Positions 25,668-33,631 of a stretch of DNA of 45,809 nucleotides are shown here, piece by piece. Source of the DNA: a virus; IMG/VR virus record IMGVR_UViG_3300009104_000035, positions 1 to 45,809 of that record. One strand, written 5' to 3'. Under the pieces are notes generated by a model. It did not search any database. It was not told the origin of the DNA and saw only the letters and a list, made by a program, of their open reading frames with translations. A program made the translations under genes and the position numbers. The first letter of the stretch is position 1, and the number at the start of each line of letters is the position of its first letter.

Positions 25668-25964
25668 ATGAATCGTATGAATATATACTTGACACCAGAT
25701 GCTACAAAAACTATCAACAAAATGGATAAATATCGTGGTACAACATCTAAATCCGAGTTTATTGTTCAGGCGGTTCAATATATGATTGACACACATAAAC
25801 TGAATAATAACATTCTAACACCAATAGACTTACCAACAATGGCAGATGATATTGAAGAATGGAAATTATATTTTCATGGTTTGCCATTAACAAGATTGGT
25901 TGATACTATGACTAAACTTGATAGAATATACAGAAGTGCAAAACAAGAGGTTGAAACTAGATGA
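25668..25964 (+). CDS. Ribbon-helix-helix (CopG-type) transcription regulator
   Basis: This 98-residue protein opens with the strand MNRMNIYLTPDATKTINKM followed by TTSKSEFIVQAVQYMID, the strand-helix-helix layout of CopG/Arc DNA-binding proteins, which act as dimers inserting a beta ribbon into the major groove. The C-terminal 45 residues are probably a dimerisation or ligand module. The tandem repeats at 25590 are the natural candidate operator. Its ATGA overlap with the methyltransferase gene suggests that it controls that gene and the following primase-helicase as one operon. Confidence 0.75.
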   Translation: MNRMNIYLTPDATKTINKMDKYRGTTSKSEFIVQAVQYMIDTHKLNNNILTPIDLPTMADDIEEWKLYFHGLPLTRLVDTMTKLDRIYRSAKQEVETR

Positions 25965-26731
25965 ATGATTTGATAAACGGTGATTGTCTTGATGTTATGG
26001 CTAATATGGATTTAGAAAGTATTGATTTAACTGTGACTAGCCCACCATACGACCAGTTGCGTGATTACAAAGGCTTTTCTTTTAACTTTGAAGGTGTTGC
26101 TGATCAATTATTTAGAGTGACAAAAAAAGGTGGTGTTGTGGTATGGGTTGTGGGTGATTCTGTAATAAAAGGATCCGAATCACTATCATCATTTAAACAA
26201 GCTTTGTATTTCAAAGAAATTGGTTTTAATGTGCATGATACTATGATTTATGAAAAATCAGGTAGTTCACTTCCTGATCCAACTAGGTATTTTCAATCTT
26301 TTGAATATATGTTTGTTTTAAGTAAAGGAAGACCAAAAACCGTAAATAAGATTTACGATGTAAAAAACAAAAACGTAGGTCATAAGACAACACCACATGT
26401 AAGAGAACGAAACGGTGAAATGACAAGTAGAGAAAAAAGAGAAACACCAGAATATAGTTATAGAAGAAATATATGGAAAATCGGTGTGGGTTATATGCAC
26501 ACAACAAAGGATAAATTTGCTTATGAACACCCAGCCATGTTTCCTGAAAAACTTGCCCAAGACCATATTTACACTTGGTCAAATAGAGGTGATGTGGTTC
26601 TTGATCCATTTTGTGGTAGTGGTACTACTTGTAAAATGGCAAAAATGTTAGAACGTAATTATATAGGTATAGAAATAAGCCAAGAATATTTAGAAATTGC
26701 AAGAAAGAGGTTGACACAAGATATTATCTAG
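25961..26731 (+). CDS. DNA methyltransferase (N4-cytosine/N6-adenine class)
   Basis: This 256-residue protein has the two motifs of the beta-class amino-methyltransferases: the catalytic TSPPYDQL near residues 26-33 and, at the C-terminus, the S-adenosylmethionine-binding FCGSGTT (about 222-228) preceded by DVVLDP. The order catalytic motif first, binding motif last, with a GVVVWVVGDSV segment between, is typical. The TSPPY form is common in N4-cytosine enzymes but also occurs in N6-adenine enzymes. No restriction endonuclease is adjacent, so it probably protects viral DNA from host restriction or marks it for replication. Its end overlaps the open frame of the primase gene. Confidence 0.88.
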   Translation: MNDLINGDCLDVMANMDLESIDLTVTSPPYDQLRDYKGFSFNFEGVADQLFRVTKKGGVVVWVVGDSVIKGSESLSSFKQALYFKEIGFNVHDTMIYEKSGSSLPDPTRYFQSFEYMFVLSKGRPKTVNKIYDVKNKNVGHKTTPHVRERNGEMTSREKRETPEYSYRRNIWKIGVGYMHTTKDKFAYEHPAMFPEKLAQDHIYTWSNRGDVVLDPFCGSGTTCKMAKMLERNYIGIEISQEYLEIARKRLTQDII

Positions 26732-29141
26732 AGATATATTCAACCTTATACCAATAAGAGAAAAATCAAAAATACCATTAATATCATGGTCTGAATTTAA
26801 AAACAAAAAATATGATGGTGATGTAAAGACCACCAACTATGCAGTAATATGTGGTGAAATATCTCAATGTGTCGTTATAGATATTGATAGTCCTGAATTA
26901 TCACCAGAGATTTTTCAAGGTTGGGAGAAATTAAAGAATGAAACACTTGTTGTAAAGACTGGTTCAGGTGGGTATCATGTCTATACCAAACCAAAAGATG
27001 GTAATTATCCACCTAAGATGCCATTAACAAATGATAAAGGTCAACATATAGATATTCAATCAACCGGTAGTTATGTTTTAGGTCCCGGAAGCATACACCC
27101 AAATGGTAAACCCTATGAAATAATTAGTACCACGACTAAAGTATTAGAAATGGATATTTCAAACTTTCTTAACCATCTTAAAAAATGGGGTTTTAATACC
27201 GAGTATGGTGGGCTTAAAAGATTTGATGAAATAGCAAAAGGTGGCTTAGGTTCAGGAGAACGAAATAATAGTGCATTCAAATACGCAATAAATCTACTTG
27301 AGAATGTAAAGATGAATGCAGAAACAGCTTGGTCAGAAATGGAGAGATGGAATAAAACATTAAAACCACCAATGAATGAAAGGGAATTAAAGAATACCTT
27401 TGAATCAGCATTAAAAAAATACATGAGAAAGATTGGAACACCACAAGTTCAAGAATCAGAAATTTTAGAGAAAAAACCAATGAAAGATATTAGTGCAAAA
27501 GACGAAGGCAAGAATGTGTTATTCTCATGCTTCATATCAGCTATGGACGAACATAGAACAATAACTTTAAAACTAAACCATGAATGTCCATCATGCCATG
27601 ATACATTTCTTGCAACATCAAATGGTTTTGAAAACCCAAGAACACCACATTGTAAGAAATGCCATTTGGAAATGGTACCTATTGAGGATTCAAGGCAAAC
27701 ACAAGATATTAGAACAATATTATTACAAGAGTTAGCTGAAGATGTTAGTAATAACACACCCGCCAAAAAAACAGCCCGTGTTCATGGTGACTTGGCTAGA
27801 TTAGTCTACATATCATCAAGAAAGATTTTAGTGTTAGGCAAGTTTAGATCAGTTAAAGTAAAAGGTAAGATGGAGAATGAAATTATTATTGAAGTCGAGA
27901 AGTTTGAGTATGCCGATGAAGATATTGACCAAATGTCTAGTACCCAAGAATTACAAAAAATACAACAAGAGATAAATAGAAATGTGAATTTCTTTGATGA
28001 GTTAGTTAAATCATTTGCACCAAACATTTATGGTTATGATGATATTAAAAAATCATGTTTGTTGTTTATAGCGGGTGGTGGTAATTTAAGACGAAAAGAT
28101 GTTCATATGCTTTTAATAGGTAACCCCGGTCGTGGTAAAAGTGAGATATTGAAAGAAGTAGGGGCATTGACCAAATCATCATATGTAAACGGTAAACTAT
28201 CAAGTGGTGCAGGTTTGGCAGCAGGAATGGTTAAATTATCAACAGGTAATAGTGTAGTTCAAACAGGACCATTAACATTATACAAGTTTGTTCTAATAGA
28301 TGAATTAGATAAGATGAGAAAAGACGATAGAGCAGCATTACTAGAAAGCATGGAACAAAGAACCATATCACTACATAAAGCTGGTGTTGACATGACAGTA
28401 TCATCAAATGCTAGAATATTGGCAGCCGCTAACCCACGACTTGGTAAATGGAAAGAGGATTTAGGCTTGGAACAAAATATCAATCTAGAGTCATTTCTTT
28501 TGTCAAGATTTGACTTGATTTGGGCTATCATCAACCAAAGTAGTATGCAAAGAGCAACCGTAGCTCATCATATCATTAATCAAGCCACAAATAGTCAAGA
28601 AACATTCCTAACACATGATGAATTAAAGCGATATTTGGCATTTTGTTGTACCTTAGAACCAAAACTAACCGAATCAGCAGCAAAGCATCTTGAAGAATTT
28701 TATACAAGAACTGCTGATTTTATAGAAAGAAACAACCCAGAAACCATACCATTAGAGGAACGACAGTTAGAGGGTCTTATCAGGTTGTCAACAGCACACG
28801 CAAAACTTCATTTGAGAGATTCAGTTGGTATTGACGATATGCATGAAGCCATTAGACTTTATGAAGAATCATTACATAGTTTTGGTATAAAAACTGATGA
28901 GGGTAAATACCAAATGGACCTAAGAAGCCCGGCTGCTAATAAAGAAGAGGCATTCTGGGGTGCTGTTAACATCATATCTAATGAAAACAAACATTTCAGG
29001 CAAGATGAATTATTAATGAAACTAAAAGAATACAAATTCTTTAAAAGTATACATCAAGCAAAACAATACTTGGATAACATGATTGCAAAATCAAGAATAT
29101 TAATGAATGAAGATGGGAGCTATCGTGTCAACAAACTCTAA
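26721..29141 (+). CDS. Primase-polymerase / MCM helicase fusion, non-standard start
   Basis: The frame is open from 26715, after a stop at 26712, and encodes conserved protein from its first codons, yet has no ATG, GTG or TTG before 27018. I place the start at ATA (26721). Residues 1-140 are the bifunctional primase-polymerase domain: DIDSPE at 54-59, TGSGGYHVY ending near 88, then DIQSTGSYVLGPGS and HPNG. A zinc site (CPSC...CKKC) precedes the MCM AAA+ module with Walker A GNPGRGKS near 467, Walker B LIDELDK near 526 and the finger SRFDLIW. The C-terminus is a winged-helix-like tail. Primer synthesis and unwinding in one chain is a known archaeal plasmid and virus design. Starting at 27018 would cut off the catalytic acids. 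Confidence 0.88.
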   Translation: MLSRDIFNLIPIREKSKIPLISWSEFKNKKYDGDVKTTNYAVICGEISQCVVIDIDSPELSPEIFQGWEKLKNETLVVKTGSGGYHVYTKPKDGNYPPKMPLTNDKGQHIDIQSTGSYVLGPGSIHPNGKPYEIISTTTKVLEMDISNFLNHLKKWGFNTEYGGLKRFDEIAKGGLGSGERNNSAFKYAINLLENVKMNAETAWSEMERWNKTLKPPMNERELKNTFESALKKYMRKIGTPQVQESEILEKKPMKDISAKDEGKNVLFSCFISAMDEHRTITLKLNHECPSCHDTFLATSNGFENPRTPHCKKCHLEMVPIEDSRQTQDIRTILLQELAEDVSNNTPAKKTARVHGDLARLVYISSRKILVLGKFRSVKVKGKMENEIIIEVEKFEYADEDIDQMSSTQELQKIQQEINRNVNFFDELVKSFAPNIYGYDDIKKSCLLFIAGGGNLRRKDVHMLLIGNPGRGKSEILKEVGALTKSSYVNGKLSSGAGLAAGMVKLSTGNSVVQTGPLTLYKFVLIDELDKMRKDDRAALLESMEQRTISLHKAGVDMTVSSNARILAAANPRLGKWKEDLGLEQNINLESFLLSRFDLIWAIINQSSMQRATVAHHIINQATNSQETFLTHDELKRYLAFCCTLEPKLTESAAKHLEEFYTRTADFIERNNPETIPLEERQLEGLIRLSTAHAKLHLRDSVGIDDMHEAIRLYEESLHSFGIKTDEGKYQMDLRSPAANKEEAFWGAVNIISNENKHFRQDELLMKLKEYKFFKSIHQAKQYLDNMIAKSRILMNEDGSYRVNKL

Positions 29142-29148
29142 CCCTTTT

Positions 29149-29180
29149 ACTAAGGTGAAAAGTAGGGAATTACTTATATT
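29149..29180 (+). promoter_or_regulatory. Promoter with duplicated upstream element and TATA box
   Basis: Bases 29149-29170 are identical to 34175-34196 (22 bp; core GTGAAAAGTAGGGAA). CTTATATT (29173-29180) follows and is centred 26 nt before the ATG at 29203. This supports a leaderless start there and not at the upstream in-frame ATG at 29107. Confidence 0.65.
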
Positions 29181-29202
29181 CCAATTATGCGTAATAATAT
29201 GT

Positions 29203-29544
29203 ATGAAATACAATGGTAATAAATCACAACCAAGATTGGAAAAAGCTATGCAACTCGTTCTAGAAAACAAAGCACACCAATTCTTAGATAATCCACTTTA
29301 TTTTAGAGTTGAGGGTAGTAATGGTAATGAATATAGAGTTATTCTATATTCCTTATCTGGTATTAAACCTGAAAAAGATGCCTGTAATTGTCCTGATAAG
29401 GAAATGAACTTGGAAAAAAATCAAGCCTGTAAACACATCTATGCCTCACGCATACAGCGAGATTTATCATTAGGAACATTACCACCGGGTATTGCTAATC
29501 TTATACATGAGTCTAGAAGAAAACTAGAAGAGGTAAAGGCATGA
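29203..29544 (+). CDS. SWIM zinc-finger protein
   Basis: From the promoter-supported ATG this is a 113-residue protein. At residues 62-84 it has CNCPDKEMNLEKNQACKHIY: the CxCx(n)CxH pattern of SWIM domains, which bind DNA or proteins. The N-terminal part (LEKAMQLVLENKAHQFLD, then FRVEGSNGNEYRVIL) is the usual lead-in strand of SWIM proteins. It opens a series of overlapping small zinc-binding genes. Cellular SWIM proteins act with Rad51 paralogues; here radA is in the same genome, so a recombination accessory role is possible, but a regulator is equally likely. Confidence 0.75.
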   Translation: MKYNGNKSQPRLEKAMQLVLENKAHQFLDNPLYFRVEGSNGNEYRVILYSLSGIKPEKDACNCPDKEMNLEKNQACKHIYASRIQRDLSLGTLPPGIANLIHESRRKLEEVKA

Positions 29545-29696
29545 AAGTAAGTTATGATCCACATGACACTAATGAAGATACAATTCACCCATGTGATAGA
29601 TGTCATAAATTTACAAAGCGAAGTTGGTTTAAACAATACCAAAAAAGATTGTCAGACGGAATAGAAGAAGCATATTTTTGTGAGGAATGTATATGA
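29541..29696 (+). CDS. Small zinc-ribbon protein (51 aa)
   Basis: The ATG overlaps the preceding stop (ATGA). The product has two Cys pairs, CDRC near residues 18-21 and CEEC at 47-50, separated by a basic segment (KFTKRSWFKQYQKR). This can hold one zinc ion. It is probably a nucleic-acid or host-protein binding early protein. Confidence 0.6.
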   Translation: MKVSYDPHDTNEDTIHPCDRCHKFTKRSWFKQYQKRLSDGIEEAYFCEECI

Positions 29697-29869
29697 GTAG
29701 ATATTGCACACACTATGTTGATAGTGGTCAAGAAGCATATTACATTGGCAACAAACAAAGAGATAATTCAAGTAGTCATGTTGGTGAACACATGAATGAG
29801 TGTGGTCAAGAAGTAGAAATGAACGAGCCATATTGTGATGAGCATTGTTTTGATGAGGAATGTATATGA
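29693..29869 (+). CDS. Small Cys/His-rich protein (58 aa)
   Basis: The start overlaps the preceding stop (ATGA). The product contains CTHY, HMNEC, CDEHC and CF..EEC groups, giving several possible zinc ligands, in an acidic background. Its end (EEC followed by a terminal Ile) resembles that of the preceding gene, also ending EECI, suggesting duplication. Function unknown. Confidence 0.55.
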   Translation: MSRYCTHYVDSGQEAYYIGNKQRDNSSSHVGEHMNECGQEVEMNEPYCDEHCFDEECI

Positions 29870-29982
29870 CCATAGTAGCTATTAAAATGTCAATAAAATG
29901 TCCAAGATGCAAAAAGAAGATGTATCGTGTAAAGGTAGATGGAAAGGCTGAAATAAGAAGATGTTGGTGTGAAGAAATATGA
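29866..29982 (+). CDS. Small zinc-ribbon protein (38 aa)
   Basis: Coupled by ATGA overlap at both ends. The sequence MSIKCPRCKKKMYRV and a later RRCWCEE give a CxxC/CxC four-ligand knuckle. No function assigned. Confidence 0.55.
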   Translation: MTIVAIKMSIKCPRCKKKMYRVKVDGKAEIRRCWCEEI

Positions 29983-30557
29983 GTTGGCAAAAATGTAATA
30001 AATGTAATGGTATGTTTGCAACACAAACTAACTTGAAAATTCATAAAAGTAGTTGCGATGGTAAGAAGTTTATAATGAACGAAGAAAAAAAAGACAAGTG
30101 TGTCTATAAAGGTACACATAGTGAAGAAACAAACGGTACTTGTTCACACCCACCTGAAGAGCATCACGAAGGAACATGTTGGCATATTGTGAAACCTGAA
30201 CTAAAGGACCAACCTACATATGACAAATATTGCTCATGTGCTAGAGAACCCGGTCTTACAAAAGGTTGGGGAGCATTAGAGAAATATGAGGGAAAAGGTT
30301 GGATGGAACCAGAGAGATGCAAGGAATGTCATGGTGAGGGAGAGATAATTCTCTTTAGAGACCCAGAAACAAATACAGTAAAAAAGAAACAATGTACCGA
30401 TTGTGATGGACGTGGTACAAGTGATTTAATGATCACAATGGAATGTCCTAAATGTAAGGAAGTATGCCTTATAAGAACGGATATAAAACTGTGCATTAGA
30501 TGTGAGGAACAACCACTCATAAGGAGAAATTACTTCACAAAACGTGTAATCAATTAA
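29979..30557 (+). CDS. Multi-zinc-finger protein with C2H2-like and DnaJ-like knuckles
   Basis: This 192-residue protein opens with KCNKCNGMFATQTNLKIH, a C2H2-like finger whose last ligand is Cys (HKSSC). The C-terminal half has CKECHGEGEI and CTDCDGRGTS, the CxxCxGxG knuckles of DnaJ zinc domains, followed by a CPKC...CIRC ribbon. This mix suggests a protein-protein or RNA-binding role, for instance redirecting host transcription or chaperones. A Cys/His-rich middle (TCSHPPEEHHEGTCWH) could bind more metal. It ends the first zinc-finger operon. Confidence 0.65.
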   Translation: MSWQKCNKCNGMFATQTNLKIHKSSCDGKKFIMNEEKKDKCVYKGTHSEETNGTCSHPPEEHHEGTCWHIVKPELKDQPTYDKYCSCAREPGLTKGWGALEKYEGKGWMEPERCKECHGEGEIILFRDPETNTVKKKQCTDCDGRGTSDLMITMECPKCKEVCLIRTDIKLCIRCEEQPLIRRNYFTKRVIN

Positions 30558-30560
30558 CCA

Positions 30561-30576
30561 CTATATTTAAATATAG
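30561..30576 (+). promoter_or_regulatory. 16-bp perfect palindrome at the TATA region of the gene at 30600
   Basis: CTATATTTAAATATAG is a perfect palindrome 24-39 nt before the ATG at 30600 and includes the TATA-like TTTAAATA. It may serve as promoter, as operator for a dimeric regulator, or both. Confidence 0.5.
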
Positions 30577-30599
30577 CCATTCAGCTAAGTTTAAATGTA

Positions 30600-31049
30600 A
30601 TGGTTGAACTTGAAGAGATAGTTGCAAGACGAGACTATCGACTCAAACCTTTTTTTATTAAACGATGTAAAAAATGTCATGGTCATTTAAATCTATTAAG
30701 ACATGATGGTACCATAAGCCAATGGTGTGGTAGTTGTAGGTTGATTTACCCAATAAAAAGACAATGTACCTATTGTAGAACATTTTTCATGTTTGATGAT
30801 TTGGAATGCCCTGAATGTGATAAAATTATTACTGAAATAGCAGCATTTGAAGTGTGTATTGAAGATAATGAAAAAACATTAAGAAGATTAACAAGAAAAC
30901 ATAGAAGGCGTGAAATACCTGAAACCGTATTTATAAATCAAAAACAGATATGCCAAGAGGAGATAATAAAATGCAAAGAAGAACTAGAAAAAGTAAAGGA
31001 AAAAAGAAAAATAGAGAAACCTTTAGAGAATCAAATGCAAAAGCAATAG
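30600..31049 (+). CDS. Zinc-ribbon protein with C-terminal coiled coil
   Basis: This 149-residue protein has three Cys pairs in the first 80 residues (CKKC, CGSC, CTYC, then CPEC), enough for two zinc ribbons, followed by a long charged helix (EDNEKTLRRLTRKHRRRE and KCKEELEKVKEKRK). The layout resembles small transcription-factor-like or RNA polymerase-binding proteins. Its end overlaps the next gene by 100 bases, which is long for this genome; the next gene may start later. Confidence 0.65.
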   Translation: MVELEEIVARRDYRLKPFFIKRCKKCHGHLNLLRHDGTISQWCGSCRLIYPIKRQCTYCRTFFMFDDLECPECDKIITEIAAFEVCIEDNEKTLRRLTRKHRRREIPETVFINQKQICQEEIIKCKEELEKVKEKRKIEKPLENQMQKQ

Positions 31050-31339
31050 AATGGTTGCACAAGCATGGGTTCAAACAGGTATTACTAAGAACACATTGTA
31101 GGCATAAGGACCTAGTATATGCAACTAAATTCCACAAATATTTATCAACAGATTATTGGAACCATTGGGACGGTATGTGTTTCGATAGGCATGGGTATCT
31201 ATGGTTCATACAGATAAAAACAAGTGGTTTTCCAAAAGATGAGGGTATTTTAGAGTGGATGCAAGGTAAAAAGGATATAAGAGGTCTATCTATACACTTC
31301 AAACCAAGAACAGCCTTACGCTTCTATTATAATATTTAA
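30950..31339 (+). CDS. Putative Holliday-junction resolvase-like nuclease
   Basis: This protein of up to 129 residues starts with a basic tail overlapping the previous gene; an internal ATG at 30971 is possible. The core reads SNAKAIEWLHKHGF, then WNHWDGMCFDRHGYLWFIQIKTSG and a GLSIHFKPRT strand. WDG followed by QIKT resembles the D...(E/Q)xK active site of PD-(D/E)XK nucleases such as archaeal Hjc. This would resolve recombination intermediates made with RadA before packaging. The family call is by motif only; Gln replaces the commoner Glu, as in some relatives. Confidence 0.55.
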   Translation: MPRGDNKMQRRTRKSKGKKKNRETFRESNAKAIEWLHKHGFKQVLLRTHCRHKDLVYATKFHKYLSTDYWNHWDGMCFDRHGYLWFIQIKTSGFPKDEGILEWMQGKKDIRGLSIHFKPRTALRFYYNI

Positions 31340-31340
31340 A
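31333..31340 (+). promoter_or_regulatory. TATA box for the connector genes
   Basis: TATTTAAA is centred 27 nt before the ATG at 31364. Confidence 0.45.
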
Positions 31341-31363
31341 TGCTAGAAGTGAGTAGATAATAT

Positions 31364-31705
31364 ATGGCATACTTCCAATTTACGAAAGTAAAGGAGATAC
31401 TAGGGCAAACAGGAACATCAAATGATGATAAGATACAGCATTATGGTGAAATGGCTGATACCTATATTAATTCATATCTAACAGATGTTAGGAATATATC
31501 AATACCTGTTACATCATCAGATTTTTCATCAACTGCTGAATTTAACGTATTATTAGATATAGCAAACCAATTATGTGTGGCATATTTCTATAAATTCGAA
31601 TCAGGTGACACTAGCACAGCGGATCAAGCCGAAGCAGTATGGTTGAGATTTTTCACATCTAAATGGCAAAGACCACGATTCAAGGCAAGAGGTGCAGAAT
31701 ATTGA
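31364..31705 (+). CDS. Head-tail connector (gp6-like) protein
   Basis: This 113-residue all-helical protein has the pattern of phage head-tail adaptors: an N-terminal helix (KVKEILGQTGTSNDDKIQHYGEMA), a loop (VTSSDFSSTAEFNVLLDIANQLC) and a final helix with AEAVWLRFF. Such proteins form a ring under the portal. It is remote from the portal and tail genes, among early-type genes, which is unusual. The next gene is probably its partner. Confidence 0.6.
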   Translation: MAYFQFTKVKEILGQTGTSNDDKIQHYGEMADTYINSYLTDVRNISIPVTSSDFSSTAEFNVLLDIANQLCVAYFYKFESGDTSTADQAEAVWLRFFTSKWQRPRFKARGAEY

Positions 31706-31959
31706 ATTACGAGTTTTGGTTAGCCGGTGACGGTGGTAATCTTGCAGATGCATTATTATTTTCCATTATTCTTGACGAATGGTCAAGACCCACAAAAGGA
31801 CAGCAAATTACAATAAAAAACAAACTATTCGAAGTAGTTAGATGTGACCCAAGTAGTAACCCGGATAATCAAACAGTCAAGTATTTCGTTGAACCATATA
31901 ACCCTGTTAGACCATTTAAACATGATATGGCTCATAAAGAAGGGATAGAAGTCATTTAG
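31702..31959 (+). CDS. Putative head-closure/stopper protein
   Basis: The TTG start overlaps the preceding stop (TTGA); a longer frame from 31663 would run inside the previous gene. The 85-residue product is beta-rich (LADALLFSIILDEW, QITIKNKLFEVVRC, VKYFVEPYNPVRPF). Size, strand pattern and coupling to an adaptor-like gene suggest the stopper that closes the head after packaging. There is no sequence match that I can vouch for. Confidence 0.45.
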   Translation: MNYEFWLAGDGGNLADALLFSIILDEWSRPTKGQQITIKNKLFEVVRCDPSSNPDNQTVKYFVEPYNPVRPFKHDMAHKEGIEVI

Positions 31960-31964
31960 ATTAA

Positions 31965-31972
31965 TTTATATT
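31965..31972 (+). promoter_or_regulatory. TATA box of the exonuclease operon
   Basis: TTTATATT is centred 25 nt before the ATG at 31994. Confidence 0.5.
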
Positions 31973-31993
31973 ATTGTTAATATATTAAAAGAT

Positions 31994-32758
31994 ATGGTAA
32001 AACCAAACCAATTTGGTAATTACAAAAGACTCTTAACTTTGGATAAGATAAAACTACGATTTAATTTACATCAGAAATTACATGATTTTGAGGTAGACCA
32101 ATTATTTACTGATGTCAAACATAAAGCATTTTCAAACATACAATATCGTTATCTTGAGAAAGGAATACGAAATCAAGGCATTATAGATATTGAAACATCT
32201 GATTTTAATCCATATAAGAATTTCATTATTGGATATGTTTTAATTATAAGAGATATTGTAACAGGCAAGGAAACACTAATCGCAGATAATATACAAAAGA
32301 AAGACATAGCGTTAGCAGTAAAGAATGATTCATTTGATTTTGATATGAGATTATTAGAGGGATTAGGTGAAAATATGTCAAGGTGTGACCAATTAGTAGG
32401 GCATTATAGCTCAAAGTTTGATATTCCATATATTAGATCAAGGCTTTTACTAACAAATCAAGAACAACATATACCTGAATATGGTCAACTAAGATTTGGT
32501 GATACGTGGCGTATGATGAAAAATTCAATAAAGGCACCAAGAAACACACTAAAGAACCTAGCAATTTACACAAACACAAAGGACCAAAAGACTCATGTTG
32601 ATTATGCACATTGGCAAAGAATATGGTTCAAGGATAGTCCATTATGGAATAAATCAATGCATTATATAATGGACCATTGTATCAAAGATGTGAAAATGAC
32701 AGTAAGAGCATTAAAGAAGATAGAGCAATTTAATAACATACCAATGGGGTTGGTGTAA
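31994..32758 (+). CDS. DnaQ/RNase H-like 3'-5' exonuclease
   Basis: This 254-residue protein has the DEDD exonuclease motifs: IDIETSDFNP around residues 56-65 (DxE), a second acidic motif in CDQLVGHYSSKFDIPYIRSR (the last Asp aligned with the xND site), and a final Asp in HYIMDHCIKDVKMTVRAL (HxxxD-like). A family of predicted DEDD nucleases in archaea and phages has this size without a polymerase domain. No DNA polymerase B is encoded, so it probably proofreads for, or works with, the primase-polymerase or a host enzyme, or degrades host DNA. It begins an operon of tiny genes. Confidence 0.75.
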   Translation: MVKPNQFGNYKRLLTLDKIKLRFNLHQKLHDFEVDQLFTDVKHKAFSNIQYRYLEKGIRNQGIIDIETSDFNPYKNFIIGYVLIIRDIVTGKETLIADNIQKKDIALAVKNDSFDFDMRLLEGLGENMSRCDQLVGHYSSKFDIPYIRSRLLLTNQEQHIPEYGQLRFGDTWRMMKNSIKAPRNTLKNLAIYTNTKDQKTHVDYAHWQRIWFKDSPLWNKSMHYIMDHCIKDVKMTVRALKKIEQFNNIPMGLV

Positions 32759-32952
32759 TGGCAGACGAACACCAAGAGTTACCAAACCAAGTTGAAATAG
32801 AGATAAACGACAATACAACAGCGTATAATCATAATATAGCAATAAGAGTAACAGATACAAAAAGAGAACTAGGAATTACAGAATTATCCAAATTGGCTAT
32901 GGATAGAATAATAGAAGCAAGGAGAATGGTAAAAAATGGTTTTAACAGCTAA
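32758..32952 (+). CDS. Small unknown protein (64 aa)
   Basis: It shares one base with the preceding stop (TAATG). The product has an acidic Asn-rich first half and a basic helical second half (GITELSKLAMDRIIEARRM). No family recognised. Confidence 0.5.
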   Translation: MADEHQELPNQVEIEINDNTTAYNHNIAIRVTDTKRELGITELSKLAMDRIIEARRMVKNGFNS

Positions 32953-33205
32953 AGAGGGATTTGTATCATGGTATTCAGCATTTACAATGGCACATTCAGT
33001 AGTTGGTATAGATTTAGATGATTTGAATGATGATTTTCTTTTAATGTATAATAGTGTAATAGAAACAGTTTGGCAGTCAATGTACCCAAGTTTAACAGCA
33101 GAAGAGATTGAAGAGATAAAAGAAGATATAAACATAGAATTAATGAAAGCACGAACTGTGTTGGAAGAGGCAGTAAATACCAATAAAGTTGGAGATAGAG
33201 TATGA
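32936..33205 (+). CDS. Small unknown helical protein (89 aa)
   Basis: Overlaps the preceding gene by 17 bases and the next by four. The centre DLDDLNDDFLLMYNSVIETV and the acidic helix SLTAEEIEEIKEDINIELM suggest a compact helical, acidic protein, possibly a DNA mimic or adaptor. No family recognised. Confidence 0.5.
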   Translation: MVLTAKEGFVSWYSAFTMAHSVVGIDLDDLNDDFLLMYNSVIETVWQSMYPSLTAEEIEEIKEDINIELMKARTVLEEAVNTNKVGDRV

Positions 33206-33417
33206 ATATAATCTTTGTAATACCTATTATTCTATTCATGTGTTTACTAGGATTTTTTATATTTCCAAACTTAGGTGGCACACAAGACACAAAATTTACA
33301 ATACCAACAAGTTCAACAAGAACCGATCATGTTGATAGACAACCATTAGATGGGTGTTACCCGGCTTTAGCACAAAATGGAACATATTATGAGGTGTGTT
33401 TTGATAAAGATGTTTGA
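33202..33417 (+). CDS. Membrane-anchored small protein (71 aa)
   Basis: One hydrophobic segment at residues 3-22 (IIFVIPIILFMCLLGFF) begins the protein and could be a signal anchor. The remaining polar part, with two Cys (GCYPALAQNG and YYEVCF), would be outside the cell if the anchor is N-in. It might alter the cell surface or exclude superinfecting virus. Function inferred only from topology. Confidence 0.5.
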   Translation: MNIIFVIPIILFMCLLGFFIFPNLGGTQDTKFTIPTSSTRTDHVDRQPLDGCYPALAQNGTYYEVCFDKDV

Positions 33418-33631
33418 TGAATTACAGGATTTAATCAATGAAACTGACAGAAATGAACAGTATTGGGTTAGAATAACAGAAACATTAGGTGTTCATAGGG
33501 AAAAACTTGAGAAATCAGGTGAACCGGTTTATGATAGAATAGAAGATTTAATGAATATGGCAGTACAACAGGCACATATTTACAACGCTTTAATATCAGA
33601 ACTCAATATAATAAAACATGGTAGAAGTTGA
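33410..33631 (+). CDS. Small helical protein (73 aa)
   Basis: The ATG at 33410 overlaps the end of the membrane protein gene; the longer frame from 33377 would extend into it. The product (MFDELQDLINETDRNEQYW, then LEKSGEPVYDRIEDLMNMA) is amphipathic and helical. Unknown. Confidence 0.5.
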   Translation: MFDELQDLINETDRNEQYWVRITETLGVHREKLEKSGEPVYDRIEDLMNMAVQQAHIYNALISELNIIKHGRS

